Assembly (NCBI GenBank): GCA_947650365.1
Contig: OX393550.1
Coordinates: forward strand, 73,747,478 to 73,811,477
Origin: Chamaelirium japonicum
Taxonomy: Eukaryota; Streptophyta; Magnoliopsida; Liliales; Melanthiaceae
Reading direction: 5' to 3'
DNA: 64,000 nt
The notes under the pieces were generated by a model. That model was not told the origin of the DNA, ran no database searches, and was given only the letters and a program-made list of their open reading frames with translations. How positions within the stretch are numbered: the first letter of the stretch is position 1; the number at the start of each line of letters is the position of its first letter. Below, one piece after another: positions 18,501 to 29,004 of the stretch. The position numbers and the translations under genes are program-made.

Positions 18501-19222
18501 AAAGTATTCCCGTCCAACCACCCAACTCGAGCCATCAGGGATGACCCATTCCACAGATACAGCACCGGGATCTCGTGAAGCTCCATCCTGTAGGAGTAGA
18601 GCCCCGGCGAAGGATCGGAGGCGGTCTTCCACGACACCAAGAACCGGTCGAGCTTGGCCCGCAGATCCCATCCAATCTTCATGCCGGGGAGCAGGACGTT
18701 CGAGGGATGATCGAAGCTCTGCCATCGTAAACCCTTCGAGCCACCGTCACCGTCGTAGCTCCCTTGGGTCAAGACGAGGTTTCCAGAGTCCAGGAGCTGA
18801 AGGACGGGGTCGCGGACGCCCGACGTCCCTGTCGACCAGATGAGAACGCCGGCGCCATCGCGGACGGCAAGGTCTCCGTCGGGGGTGAGGGTCAGGACTC
18901 CGGCGGCGCCGGCGAGTGGGGTTTCCGTGTTGGCTACCCATACAACCGTTTGATCTGGGCTGCGCTTGTACCGCACGCCGACGTACCGTCTCGATGGTCC
19001 ACCGAGGCTGAAGAACCCCAATTCGAAAGCTCCGCCGGAGGAAACCAGGGTCTGGCCGTCGACGAGGGATTGGTTGGCGGTGATGGTGTCTCCGGCTGTC
19101 GAGGGGCGGAAGGAATTGAGGAACAAAAGAGTGAGGATGGTTACACTCAAAAGTCCTGTATGATTTTCAGTTGCAGAATTTGGAGGGCTGGCTAACGGCA
19201 TGGTTCCTTCTTTTGGGAGCAT
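9556..19222 (-). CDS. G-type lectin S-receptor-like serine/threonine-protein kinase, 7 exons (kinase 2)
   Basis: Second S-domain receptor-like kinase, same orientation and exon plan as kinase 1. Exons: 19222-17890, 14467-14333, 11998-11850, 10941-10734, 10645-10420, 10103-9950, 9864-9556; 838 codons, all junction phases agree. Exon 1 encodes a leader, B-lectin ([18 protein letters not shown]), S-locus glycoprotein region ([16 protein letters not shown]), EGF-like (CGSNGQC) and PAN ([12 protein letters not shown]) domains. Exon 2 is the transmembrane helix followed by KRKGKEG. The kinase part has [26 protein letters not shown] and GYMSPEYAM. It ends in a typical S-locus kinase tail ([11 protein letters not shown]). 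Two in-frame ATGs are possible (19222 or 19201); the second directly precedes the hydrophobic leader region. Introns 1 (3.4 kb) and 2 (2.3 kb) carry transposon sequence but splice sites are intact. Confidence 0.92.
11380..11545. repeat. Tandem duplication of ~80 bp in kinase 2 intron 3
   Basis: A unit with TTCTCACCAATTTTTTGAGG, GATATTAGGTGGAC and CCAATCAAAAA appears twice in tandem with about 80% identity. No further meaning could be assigned. Confidence 0.6.
12187..12556 (+). mobile_element. TRIM (miniature LTR retroelement), complete
   Basis: The left LTR 12187-12324 and right LTR 12448-12556 both start TGTTAACG.ATAGTCCCACATC. A primer binding site TGGTATCAGAG (12325-12335, initiator tRNA-Met type) follows the left LTR and a GAGGGGGAG polypurine tract precedes the right one. 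The target duplication GTAAT flanks it (12182-12186, 12557-12561). The left LTR has an internal duplication of GAGGGTATCTAACATGG. It encodes no protein, so it was moved in trans. It lies in intron 2 of kinase 2. Confidence 0.88.
12562..13520. other. Kinase 2 intron 2 sequence, nothing recognised
   Basis: AT-rich intron sequence between the TRIM and a LINE fragment. No coding or repeat structure was detected by eye. Confidence 0.4.
13521..13886 (+). pseudogene. LINE fragment: zinc-binding RT-associated domain (zf-RVT)
   Basis: The frame carries the pattern [25 protein letters not shown], then [17 protein letters not shown], the CxxC...HLFxxC signature of the zf-RVT domain at the end of plant LINE ORF2. 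It stops just after this and lacks RT and RNase H. It sits antisense to kinase 2 within intron 2. Confidence 0.8.
14468..15307. other. Kinase 2 intron 1, AT-rich part
   Basis: No gene, motif or clear repeat seen. A short ORF at 15005-15190 has no recognisable similarity. Confidence 0.4.
15308..16212 (-). mobile_element. LTR-like block, probably a solo LTR
   Basis: On the minus strand the block starts TGTTACGAGTTGAC and ends CTTCTAACA. It has a TATAAAGGAATTA promoter-like site near 15810 and a long leader-like U5. No primer binding site or polypurine tract borders it and no target duplication was found. This makes a solo or degraded LTR likely but not proven. It lies in intron 1 of kinase 2. 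Confidence 0.45.
16213..17880. other. Remaining kinase 2 intron 1 sequence
   Basis: 16330-16740 is serine/threonine-coding-like low complexity, open on both strands, with no domain. 17460-17780 carries GAGTAACAAT and TTAAGTCCT motifs of the MITE-related repeat seen at 7-8.5 kb. No functional element is supported. Confidence 0.4.
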
Positions 19223-19639
19223 TAAGTTTTTTTTTTCAATTCATAAAAGGGTATAGGTATGCCTTAGGCTACATGGAATGGAGATAGATTTTTTTTTTTT
19301 TTCAAGAACTTGTGGTATAATGCAATTTTGGGGCTAATGTCACCACATGTTCTAATTAAAATGAGAGAAAAATATAAAAAGATGGTTTTGCAGGGGATCC
19401 CTTGGTTGTTTAGATTGTTGACTATAAGGGGGGATCCCTTGCTTGTTTAGATTGTTGACTATAAGGCCTCTAAGTTGTCTTGGTGTGGAGCACGAACATA
19501 GTGCTGGCTCTGGTCCTCTAAGATATCTTGGTATGCTCTCGTGTGGGACTAATCGGTGGACTTCCTCAACAGGGTTATTGATTGGGGAAGAAAGAGAGAC
19601 GGGGAGAGTGGGGAAGAGAGAGAGAGAGACGTAGATCGA

Positions 19640-20690
19640 TCTCAAGGGTCCCTGTCGATCGTCATCACTGAGAACGACCCACAGCCATGGGGGACTCATC
19701 CCATCTCTCTTCTTCCTCCCCGAGGTGGAGGCCTTGATCTAGGGACTTGCGAGGAGGAGGCCCGGCTGGAGGGTGAGGATGGTTTCCACCCTCCTCGAGC
19801 TCCCACCTTGGATGCGTTCATTGAGGTGGGTTCTCAGTTCTCGGTTCTCGAAGAGGAGGGGAGGTGTTGCTGGTTCTTCCTATCATCCTGGCAAAAGGGG
19901 CGGAGATATGGATCGGGGAGCAGCAATCCGGGATCCAAACCTACCAATCTACTTGGTGTTTTAGTAGGCTCTTGGCAGCCTGAACTCGAGGAGGAGCAAT
20001 TGCGTGAGGCTACTAGGGGCCATCTCTCTAGGCCGGGATTGACATCAGATCGTGCTCTTCTCCTGGTTCTGGTGTGGCACATCAAGGGAGTGCAAGGGCG
20101 AATTCTAATGGAGGGGTTGATCAAGAAAACTCAGAGTTCCCGCCGCTGCAATTCTCCCAACACAGTCCGCAATCGGGAGGTGGGTATGTAGGGGAGCTTC
20201 TGGTTTCAGGTGATGTGAGATCTGGTGTAGCATGTAAGGTGATTGGTGGAAGGCCAAAGCTAGTTGGAGGCCATGAATGTAGGAATACCACTGTAATACC
20301 AAGCCCAGTCGCACACCAGGTGTTTGTTGGAGAGTCTGTACTACGGGGGCCTGCAGGAACTGGGACGAAGTTTGCTGGAAATGCTTAGGGTATTTCCTCG
20401 CATTCTCCTTCATTATCAGCTGAAGACTATAAGCTCAAATACATAAAACCGGTTGTGATTGAATGGAAGAAAGTGGCGATTTTCCCCAGGATGAGCTTGC
20501 AAAGACTAAAAGTTAATGGGTCCATGCGCTTGTGGGATTTATCTTGGGTACGAGACCTTTTTTTTCCACACTTAAAGTCCATTATGATGAGATTATGGTG
20601 TCTGATGGGGAACATGGAGATGTTCTCCAGTGACAATGGGATCTTCATCTTCCGGTTTGAGAATCCACAAGATTGTACTAGAATACGATT
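19640..20690 (+). pseudogene. LINE ORF1 fragment with DUF4283 domain
   Basis: Translation near 20440-20690 gives the plant LINE gag-like DUF4283 pattern: FPQDELAKTK, GFILGTRPFF, MMRLWCLMGNMEMF, DNGIFIFRFENP. A frameshift at the T-run near 20570 splits it. Upstream sequence is the variable part of ORF1. It ends abruptly at the kinase fragment at 20690. Confidence 0.7.
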
Positions 20691-20845
20691 TGAGAACCCT
20701 AATTTGAAAGCTCCGTCGGAGGAAACCAGGGTTTGGCCGTCGACGAGGGATTGGTTGACGGTGATGGTATCTCCGGCTGTCGAGGGGCGAAAGGAATTGA
20801 GGAACAAAAGAGTGAAGATGGTTACACTCAGAAGTTCTGTATGCT
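20690..20845 (-). pseudogene. Truncated copy of kinase 2 exon 1
   Basis: 156 bases match 19012-19165 of kinase 2 at about 94% identity. They encode the leader end and the start of the B-lectin domain ([23 protein letters not shown]). The copy is cut on one side by a LINE ORF1 fragment and on the other by a LINE poly-A tract. Confidence 0.85.
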
Positions 20846-21130
20846 TTTTTTTTTTTTGAGAAATCCCTCTTGGAGAATGAGGGGGGGTTCGGCCTGGACC
20901 CCTACCTGTTTATTAAAAAAGAAGAAGGGAAAGGACACTACTCAAGAGTCGGTATTACAAAGGTTCAACAGAAAACTCTTGGCACCCGCCGAAGCGCAGG
21001 ACACCTAAAGATGGATCAACGACCTCGTCATGAGGATGACCCTATCCGCTGGTAAAGCCTTGCCCTGGAAGATCCTCCAGTTCCTCTCCAGCCATAACGA
21101 CCACGAGATCCCGATAGCAAGCATATCCCA
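20846..21130 (-). pseudogene. LINE 3' end with poly-A tail
   Basis: On the minus strand this reads ISWSLWLERNWRIFQGKALP...RSLIHL then stop, typical of the last residues of a plant LINE ORF2. A short 3' UTR and an A-run (T-run on plus at about 20846-20858) follow. 5'-truncated. Confidence 0.75.
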
Positions 21131-21134
21131 CCCG

Positions 21135-21955
21135 CAGTTTGCTATTTTTCATCCCTTCACAAAATTGATGTTATCTATTTGCAAGAAACGAAAACCTCTT
21201 CTCGGTCTAATAATTTTTGGGGTAATGTGCGTAAGGTCCATGACAAAGCGATCGGTTTAGCCTAAGGATAGACAAGAGATTAGTTTCGCCTGAACTCCTT
21301 GGATTAATAGATCGGTTTAGCCTACAGTCCTAATTTTTTTCAAACTAAAGAAACCACCCTCTCCTTTCGATCTCCCTCTATCGAGCGGCCATGGCGAAGG
21401 CCGGCGGGTACGAGTAGCAGTGGCGGCGCGAGCAGTGTGGCAAATACGGGCACGAGCAGCAGCGACGGTGGCAGTGGCGGTGGCGGCAGCGAGCAGCGGA
21501 GGCGAGAGGCCACGGGCGCAGAGGGGTTCGGTTGTCAATTTCGGGGTCTAGGGCTCATCCATGCCCTATATATCTTAGGGTTTAGGGTTAGGTTTAGGTC
21601 TAAGGTTCGATTTAGGTTTAAAAGAGAGTGACATCTAATGAAAATTTGAAGTGCAGGGAGGGATATTTTCGTCCTCAAGTTTCTCTATCATTTAGGCTAA
21701 ACTGATCTCTTGTGAGGGACCTCTTGCTAAGTCCCCCATAATTTTTTACGCTCTCGGCTCTAATAGGAGAAATCAGTGGGAATCCCTAGATTTTGTGGGG
21801 ACCTATGTTGGTATCATCATTGGTTGAGACTCTAATCTTTTTGATATGGCGAACCAAGGTGACAGGGATCTACTCTTTATTACTGGTGCTTTTTCATCGG
21901 CAAGATAAATTCTCTTCTTTGATTATTTCAGGTTATGGACCTAACTGAAATAATA
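21135..21955 (+). pseudogene. LINE endonuclease fragment split by a MITE
   Basis: Before the MITE the frame reads DVIYLQETKT; after it, SLDFVGTYVGIIIG and DSNLF. These are apurinic/apyrimidinic endonuclease motifs of plant LINEs. An in-frame stop replaces a conserved residue before DSNLF. The piece ends where copia sequence begins. Confidence 0.7.
21219..21737. mobile_element. MULE-type MITE, copy 2
   Basis: Ends GGGGTAATGTGCGTAAGGTCC and, inverted, GGGGGACTTAGCAAGAGGTCC. A perfect 9-bp target duplication ATAATTTTT (21210-21218 and 21738-21746) fits Mutator-like transposition. The interior is GC-rich and glycine/arginine-coding-like, unlike copy 1. It interrupts a LINE endonuclease. Confidence 0.82.
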
Positions 21956-22300
21956 CACGGTTGTACTATCGACGATAGAGGCTGAATACATGGCCATTAC
22001 GGAAGGATCCAAAGAGGCGATTTGGCTCCGAGACTTTGTGGGTGAGTTCGGTCTTTCGCAGCTTAGCATGGAGATGTTTTCAGATAGCCTGAGCACTATC
22101 TATTTGGTGAACAATGATCAGGTCCAACACTCACGGACAAAACATATTGATATCCATTATCACTTTGTTTAACAACACATCAAAAAGAAAATGTATTTGC
22201 AAAAGATTTCCATGCATGATAATCCTACCGACTTGTTGACGAAGCCGGTTCCATTGACTAAGTTCAGGCATTGCCTGAGCTTGGTCAAGATGATTTGAGG
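21956..22300 (+). pseudogene. Ty1/copia RNase H fragment
   Basis: The frame STIEAEYMAITEGSKEAIWL, then a degenerate form of the CDNxSAI motif and HSRTKHIDIHYHFV, is the C-terminal copia RNase H. A stop after HYHFV interrupts it; the tail (DNPTDLLTKP) continues in frame. The 5' part of the polyprotein is missing. Confidence 0.85.
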
Positions 22301-22455
22301 AGTTTCGCACCTCTAAAGTGCTGATACCTTCATGGTGCTTTGGTGTGTCTTCGGGACGCATTTTGGGATGCCGAGGAGGCATCTTTGTGCACCGTCAGGG
22401 TGCAGGTGGAGACGATGATTGGATTTGGATTCGGACGTCTCGCCAAGGTAGAAAT

Positions 22456-23171
22456 TGTTAAGATATGGCTCTACTGCAGCAATCGTTCGCACGACCCGAC
22501 CATCTTGGAAAAGACGAGCGTTTGTCCCCATGGGATTGTGCACATGACTGTAGGATTGTGCGCATGACCTGGAGCCCGAGATTGTCGACGTGTTATTCAG
22601 TAAAAAGACGAGACCCGCCTACAGGCAATCGTGTGCAGGACTGTGCTTGACAGGCACGGGTCAGCCCTAGTCAAACACGATTTTACTTTCTAGATTGGAC
22701 TATTTTGAGGGGAATCTCTAAATTATACTTATGTAACCTATTCTATTGGTATATAAAGGGGTCTAGGGTTTTGGGGATTGTATGGTATTGAAGAGAAAAG
22801 TTTGAGAGAGGCTTGGAGAGGGTTTTTAGATGATAAGGAGGTGCTCCCGGCAAAGAGAGTTCATCTTGTTGGAGTTGGGCGTTGCTTGTAACTCTATTTT
22901 ATTCTTCGTGATAGTGGATCGTCCGATCGTCTTCGCCCGTGGTTTTTTCAGCAAGGGTTTCCATATAAATCTCTCGACTCCTTCTCGGTGATTGCTTTGT
23001 AGTTGTTTCTCTCTTGATTTACTATTTTTCTATTTGTGTTGGATTACTTGTTCCGCATCGATTCGTAGGAGAATCGTCTTGTGCAATTGATCTAGGTTGA
23101 CCCATGTGGTCGGAGCAATTCAGCATCGGATTGCTCATCCGGTATCGTATAGGAGGATGTGCAACTCTACA
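22456..23171 (+). mobile_element. 3' LTR of the truncated copia element
   Basis: It begins TGTTAAGATATGG right after a purine-rich AAGGTAGAAAT tract, downstream of the RNase H fragment. It holds a TATATAAAGGGG promoter-like site near 22751. The 3' boundary (CTCTACA) is a guess. Confidence 0.6.
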
Positions 23172-23229
23172 TTCTATGCGGGCATCACCTGACACCTAGA
23201 GACTTCCAATCACTGATTCATAAACTGTG

Positions 23230-23545
23230 GTTTTTCTTCTCTCATTTGGGGTAATTATTTGGCTGATTTTCGCATTGACATACCAGTGATAGTTCAGGCT
23301 ATCTGGCACTCCTGGATGGCTAGATGGAGATTTCCAATGATTCGCGCTTACAGTGGGATGATCGTTATTGCTATTTGCCGAGTTATATGGATCGAGTATA
23401 CTGCTAGGATATTTTATGGAAATATGTCAGCTTTGAGGACTACATTGAGATGCATCGACAAGCCTATTAGCTTGTGGAGTAAGATATTGGACCGTAAGCA
23501 TGAAGCACAATTGACCGCTTACTCGATCACATATTATTTGTAATC
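23230..23545 (+). pseudogene. LINE ORF2 3' end fragment
   Basis: The reading AICRVIWIEYTARIFYGNMS...LRCIDKPISLW resembles the conserved WxxWxERNxRIF segment near the end of plant LINE ORF2. It may belong to the same LINE as the endonuclease piece, split by the copia remnant. Confidence 0.55.
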
Positions 23546-23625
23546 GTATTAATCCCTTATAGCTTTTATGTCTTTAGTAGTCGGATGTAAAATTGGATTG
23601 GAGCAATAAACTGGTTGGGATCCGG

Positions 23626-23935
23626 TAGGGATGGCAACGGTATGGTTTAAAACCGTGAACTGCGGAAAACCGCACCGCATGGTGCGGTTTTGGTTTGCCA
23701 AAATATAAAACCGTCGCGGTGCGGTTTTGGTGTTGCGGTGCGGTTTCGTTTTTGCCCAAAACCGCAAAAAATCACACCGTTTAGACCATTATAATGTTAA
23801 ACCGGGGTGCACTGCACTGCACCGCACCGCATGGTGCGGTTTCGGTTCTACATATAGTATACCGTCACGGTGCGGTGCAGTTTCGGTGTGACGGTTCGGT
23901 GTTGCTGTGCGATTTCGGTTTTGCCCGAACTCCTC
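23626..23935. mobile_element. Truncated hAT-like MITE rich in GGTGCGGTTT
   Basis: It begins TAGGGATGGCAACGG, very similar to the hAT MITE at 24139, and is filled with inverted GTGCGGTTT / AAACCGCAC units. The matching right terminus was not found, so it is truncated or diverged. Confidence 0.5.
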
Positions 23936-24138
23936 CTTAAAGAGGGATTTCTTTTTTTTTTTTTTAAAAAGTGTTCTGGTTGATGAACAATTGGATCATA
24001 TTCCAAGAAAGATGTGATCATTTTACATAGGTCAATCAACTCGGATAAGGCTAAGGTAAATGACACTAACCCGTTGAACATGAGGTTCACTCGTTCGTTT
24101 ATTCAGCCTGTCCCACCAAACAGCAAATTTGGTATATG

Positions 24139-24674
24139 TAGGGGTGGCAATGGGTCGGGTCGGGTCGGGTCGGGGTCGGGTCGGGTTGAGACATATGTAT
24201 AAGGGTAAAACATCCAACCCGAACCCGACCCGTTTAATAAACGGGTCAAAAACTTAAACCCAAATCCGACCCACCTAATAAACGGGTTGACCCGACCCGA
24301 CCCGTGTAACCCGTTTACTAAACGGGTCAGGTCAGGTCGGCTCGGGTTGGGTCAACATAACCCATGTAAACCTGTCGGGTTGGGTAAAGACCAGTCGGAT
24401 TGGGCCGGATTTGATCGGGTTGGGTCGGGTTGGCTCGGGTTGGTTCGAGTTGGCTCGGGTCGGGTCGGGTTGGGTTGACACGACCCATTTGTTAAACGGG
24501 TCAAGTCAGGTCAATCGGGTTATAAGTACAAACCCGAACCCGACCCATTAAATAAACGGGTCAATCGGGTCGACCCGTTAATGACCCGAACCCGTTTAGG
24601 CCAAACCCAAACCCGCTAACTTCGGGTCGGGTTCGGGTCGGGTTGGCGGATCGGGTCAAGAATTGCCACCCCTA
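24139..24674. mobile_element. hAT-type MITE with CGGGT/ACCCG repeats
   Basis: Terminal inverted repeats TAGGGGTGGCAAT and ATTGCCACCCCTA are perfect over 13 bases. An 8-bp target duplication GGTATATG flanks it (24131-24138 and 24675-24682), the hAT hallmark. The interior consists of GGGTCGGGTT and AACCCGACCC runs that fold on themselves. No coding sequence. Confidence 0.92.
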
Positions 24675-24989
24675 GGTATATGGATTTTTTTTTTTGGGTG
24701 GTAAACAATGCTCCTCCACTAGGGCTTGCAATTCTGGACCCAACACCACATGTCCAACACACAATTAACTGGTCTGGGTTTGGATTAAATAGGTTTGGAT
24801 CATAAATGGGTCGACACGACTAATCTGATAAATAAATGGGTTAGGTTCAGGTTTAGTGTCCAGATATATTTGATCCGAGAAGACCTGTTTAAATTTCACA
24901 GGTCATGTCCGATCGAGTCGGTCTGCTAGGCAATCCAATACGATAGTAGCCTTTGGGTTTAATTTAAATCCGATTCTATAATCTACTCT

Positions 24990-25250
24990 GTAGTATGTAG
25001 TACTTTGGCCATGGGTGGCTGTGGGTTTGGGGAACATCTTTCATTAACCAGTTTATCGGGTCCGGTCAGGTCGGGTGGGATCGGGTCAAGTAAGTACGAG
25101 CTGTGAGGTAAACGGGTTTAATGAGTATTATCAGATTTACCCGTTTATAAGTGGATCGGGTATGTGTTTAGAATCTAGACACAATTAGTGAAACATGTTA
25201 TGTCTGGGTCTAAGGGTTCTGGACCCAATCCGAAACCAGTTACAACCCGA
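24990..25250. repeat. Diverged relative of the GGGTCGGGT MITE
   Basis: Several GGGTCGGGT, AACGGGTT and ACCCG motifs occur here without clear ends. Likely an older copy of the same hAT MITE family. Confidence 0.4.
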
Positions 25251-26480
25251 CAAAATCCTAGATGATTTCCACTACTATTTTGAGGTTACAAATCGGATCT
25301 CGCACACTCTGGATTATCAGAAAACTTTTATCACTTTCTCCTTCTCTCTTAGTCACAATGGCTCTCATGTTTCAGATGTATCATGTTCTTTTTCTTCACT
25401 ATCCAAAAGTGGACAAGCGGAAAAGTCAAATTTCTTTCTCTTGCTGGCCAGGGTCTGCTATCTACATGGTTCAAAATCTTTCAAACTTTTTAAAAAATTT
25501 AAAAAAAAAAATATTTTTGTGACCTTCGAAACGAAATGTGGTTGACAAAATATTCCGAAATTTATCAAAAATTTTAAAATTCTCCGAAATTTTGAACCTC
25601 AACTCCTAAATCCTTAAAACCAAAATTCTAAACTTTAAACCCTCAAAGCAGATCGTTCGACATCTTCGAGGTGATTTTTTTCAAAAATTTATTTTGGGGT
25701 GTGCAATATACCATCCAGCATTAATTTGGAAAGATCAATTTAACAAAAAATGCATTCAAATGTTTGTTCGATCAAATTAAAATATATTTTTCTGAAAGTT
25801 TCAAATATAGGACAAATCCTAGATTCCTTTCAATTAATTCGTTTTTAATTGTCTAATTAATATGAGGTTTTTTTTTAAAAAAATCATATCTTAATATTGA
25901 TGAAATCACTCGAACTTTGGATATGTTGCAGATTTTAGACCATTATGTAGTTGTATAATATACATATAATTACATACTACATGGACCTCATAAACCCTTG
26001 ATAGTGTATAAATATGATTTAAGTATTTTACAATATTTATCTATACTTGATTTATGATTGTAAAGAGTTTCGTTAAAAAAATTAGTTATCTTAATGATAT
26101 TTCTTTCATTTCTATAAAACTGTAATATTTTCACACTGTCGAAATATTTTCACGCAATATTTTCATATTCTGCAGTATGAAAAGATTGGCCGAAATCAAA
26201 ATTTTGAACATTGGCTACTATAGGTTGCATTTGGTAGTCGGAAAGTAACGGAAAAGGAAGAGGATTTCCTTTCTTAAGTGATGTTAGACGTGTTTGATAG
26301 TCGAGAAATTTAACAGGAATAAGAATACTTTTATACCTAAACTATCCCCATGTTAGTTTAATCGGGGGGAAAGTGAGGGGATTCTCTTTCTTCCCACTCC
26401 TAGGTGTAAAGACTTTTCCTTTGGGAGGGGAAAGTCTTTCCTCTCCTTTAATGAAGTTTTTCGCCTATCATACTCTCCTC
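25251..26480. other. AT-rich intergenic sequence, nothing recognised
   Basis: No convincing gene or element. It contains a short overlapping ORF pair and homopolymer tracts only. Confidence 0.4.
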
Positions 26481-26588
26481 TCTAATTGAGGATCATTTCT
26501 TCTCATCTTCTATGCGAGTTTCACTCTTGTTTTATGTGTGAGTCCTCCGCTAGTTTTCTCCTCTATCGTTTAATCTCTAAATTGATAA

Positions 26589-27096
26589 TGGCTGATGAAG
26601 ATCGACCCCCTGATATTGGTTGCTCCTTTGCAACACTTATAGATGAGGACCTTATCATCTCTAAGTTTTCAAAACTATTATCTCTCAAACATCTAAGAGA
26701 TTCTAGAAGATCTTACAGACTCTAATTCCTGGAGGAAAAGTCTGATCCTAAAGGTATGTAGTGATAGACCTTCAAGCTTTGAAGGATTAAAAGCTAGTCT
26801 TCTCAAAGCTTGACGTCCAAAAGGTCAAGTATCAGTCATGAAGTTCTCTGAGTCCACTATTAATGTGGCCTATTTTGAACATCAAGTGGATTTGGATAGA
26901 GTTGTTACCCATTCTCCTTGGTGTTCGACAATGATATTATCGTCATGGAGCCTTGTAAGGCCAAACACACTACCTCACCATTATACCCTTCGTAAATGTG
27001 AATGACTCAACCTCGATGTGTTTCACCAAATAGCTTTTGACACCCACCAATTCAATTGCATACCATAAATCTACAAGTATCATCTCAGATGTACTA
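26589..27096 (+). pseudogene. LINE ORF1, N-terminal part (DUF4283)
   Basis: Starts at an ATG (MADEDRPPDIG) and, across frameshifts, reads LLKA, VMKFSES, NVAYFEHQVDLDRVVTHSPWCFDNDIIVMEPC, the DUF4283 pattern of plant LINE ORF1. It is cut at about 27096 by the inverted-LTR block and resumes near 29005. It belongs to the LINE ending at 39541. Confidence 0.65.
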
Positions 27097-27636
27097 TTAT
27101 TGGAGAAGAACTGTACGAGGCCGATCCCACCACCGAGTCTCCGCGCAATGAAAAGACGTTGAAGGCGCGAAGAATCCCACAAGTAGATGACGCACCACCA
27201 ACAAGAAGAATGAATAATCAGAACACACCAAAGCACAAAACACAAGATGATATCCACGGTAATCGACGATCAATGGATTCACTAGAAAAAGGAATACAAG
27301 GAGCACACATATGTTTGCCCAACAACCAATCTCTCCCCCAATTTATCCCTCTCCCAACCTACAAAGAGATAACCCTCAAGAAACAAGAAGATATATCACA
27401 GTCCTCTCACCCCAAGGACAAGAGAAACCCTCCCTCTAACCCGATGATGGCTACCTTCTCTTTAATCTCATAAAGAGCTTTAGATCCTTCCTTATTCTTT
27501 TTTCTTCATCCCTAGGGGTCCATTTATAGCCCTAAGTTCGTGCAAGACCTAGGAGAAAAGATACAGACAAATTTAGTCTCTCTTTCCAGACTAAAGATAG
27601 AGACAAGTTGTTGGGGAAGATAGCGTGGAAATTTAG

Positions 27637-27878
27637 GGGGTGTTTGGCATCATTCCAGAACAATCTATTTCCATTCTGAATTCCATGATTTGGAAATAAT
27701 AGTTAGTAATTGTTTCGGTGGAATGAAGGACCAGGGAACTAACAAATATCAGTCCGGCTGTTTCTATGCCAACCAGAATACTGGACCATCAAATTGCATT
27801 ATAAATAGTAAATGACGATAATTACCTCTTCTGGAAGAGGATTAAGGGGAACAGTTGTTCCACATACCAAACACCCCC
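27637..27878. mobile_element. Tourist-like (PIF/Harbinger) MITE
   Basis: Terminal repeats GGGGGTGTTTGG and CCAAACACCCCC with a TTA target duplication (27634-27636, 27879-27881). 242 bp, non-coding. Nested between the arms of the inverted-LTR block. Confidence 0.9.
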
Positions 27879-27879
27879 T

Positions 27880-28145
27880 TAGTCTCTCTTTCCAGACTAG
27901 ATTCTCTCGGGCACAAATTCATCAAAAGCGGTAGAGTTGTGGAGGTATGGGACGGTAACTCCATGATCATGAAGGGGGTGGTCTTGAGTAGAGGCCTATA
28001 CAGATTAGCCGGTAGAGTGACCGCACAGACGCAATATTCGGCGACGAGTACGGGTGCTGGTAGTGCTCGCTCAAGGGTAGGGGTGATCAAGAGATGGGTT
28101 CCATTGACCAAGTCTAACGACTTGGGCAATCACCAAGCTTGGTGA
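27880..28145 (+). pseudogene. Copia gag-pre-integrase fragment
   Basis: The frame LDSLGHKFIKSGRVVEVWDG...GLYRLAGRV matches the gag-pre-integrase region of Ty1/copia polyproteins. Integrase, RT and RNase H are deleted; the sequence passes directly to the 3' end of the element. Confidence 0.6.
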
Positions 28146-29004
28146 TTGGGCTCCCGGTGCAGGGGCAAAGGGACGACGACGATCAGGAGATAGATTTGTA
28201 GTTCAAAGAGATGTAGTTCATGTTCAAGATTTTACTCTTGTCTTGTTTGAAGCCAAGGTGGAGATTGTTGAGGATTTTGGCTTGAAATAAGTCCACTACA
28301 ATGTCCAAGGCTCATGCGCGAAGGATGCCGAAAAACAGAGCGGAAAAGGAGCGAAGACAGAGCGAATATAGGGAATTTTGTCTTTAGCGCCAGGATTGGC
28401 ACCCTGGGCGAAATCCAGAGTCGGTCCTATACGGGCCTGCGGGATTTTCACCCAGGGTGCCAAGATGGGCGAAATCCAGCGGATAGGCACGCGTACGTGA
28501 AGGCATTTTTCGACTGTGTTTATCATGGGATTCCCAAAGAATTTTTAGGGTTTTGTCTTTATCTTTTCTCCTAGGTTTTGCACAAACTTGGGGCTATAAA
28601 AGTGCCCCTTAGGATGAAGAAAGAAGGACAAGGAATGATCTAAAGGCACTTTGTAAGATTAAAGAGAGGGTAGCCATCATCGGGTTAGAACGAGGGTTTC
28701 TCTTGTTCTTGGGGTAAGAGGGCTGCCGTATCTCTTCTTGTTCTTTAGAGGTTATCTCTTTGTGGGTTGTGAGAGGGATTGGTTGGAGGACAAACATACG
28801 TGTGCTCCTTGTATTCATTTTCTAGTGAATCCATTGATCATCGATTACCTCGGATATCATCTTGTGTTTTGTGCTTTGATGTGTTCTGATCGTTCATTCT
28901 TCTAGTCGGTGGTGCGTTATCTACAGGTGGGGTTCTTCGCACCTTCGACATCTTTCTGTTGCACGGAGCTAGCCTCGGTGGTGGGATCGACCTCTTCCCC
29001 AACA

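Larger units (their letters stand above)
27100..29004. mobile_element. Copia-derived block with inverted LTR arms
   Basis: A full LTR lies at 28266-29004 (TGTTGAGGATTT to CCCAACA), preceded by an AAGGTGGAGAT polypurine tract. About 455-470 bases of the same LTR recur inverted at 27100-27572. Between them lies a gag-pre-integrase fragment (LDSLGHKFIKSG, GLYRLAG). The left arm lacks the U3 end. No clean target duplication was found. It interrupts LINE ORF1. Confidence 0.7.

Noticed and set aside
18484..19195. Plus-strand ORFs of 119 and 143 residues
   Set aside because: Antisense shadows of the GC-rich kinase 2 exon 1.
27842..28145. Minus-strand ORF of 95 residues
   Set aside because: Antisense of the copia gag-pre-integrase fragment and the Tourist MITE end.
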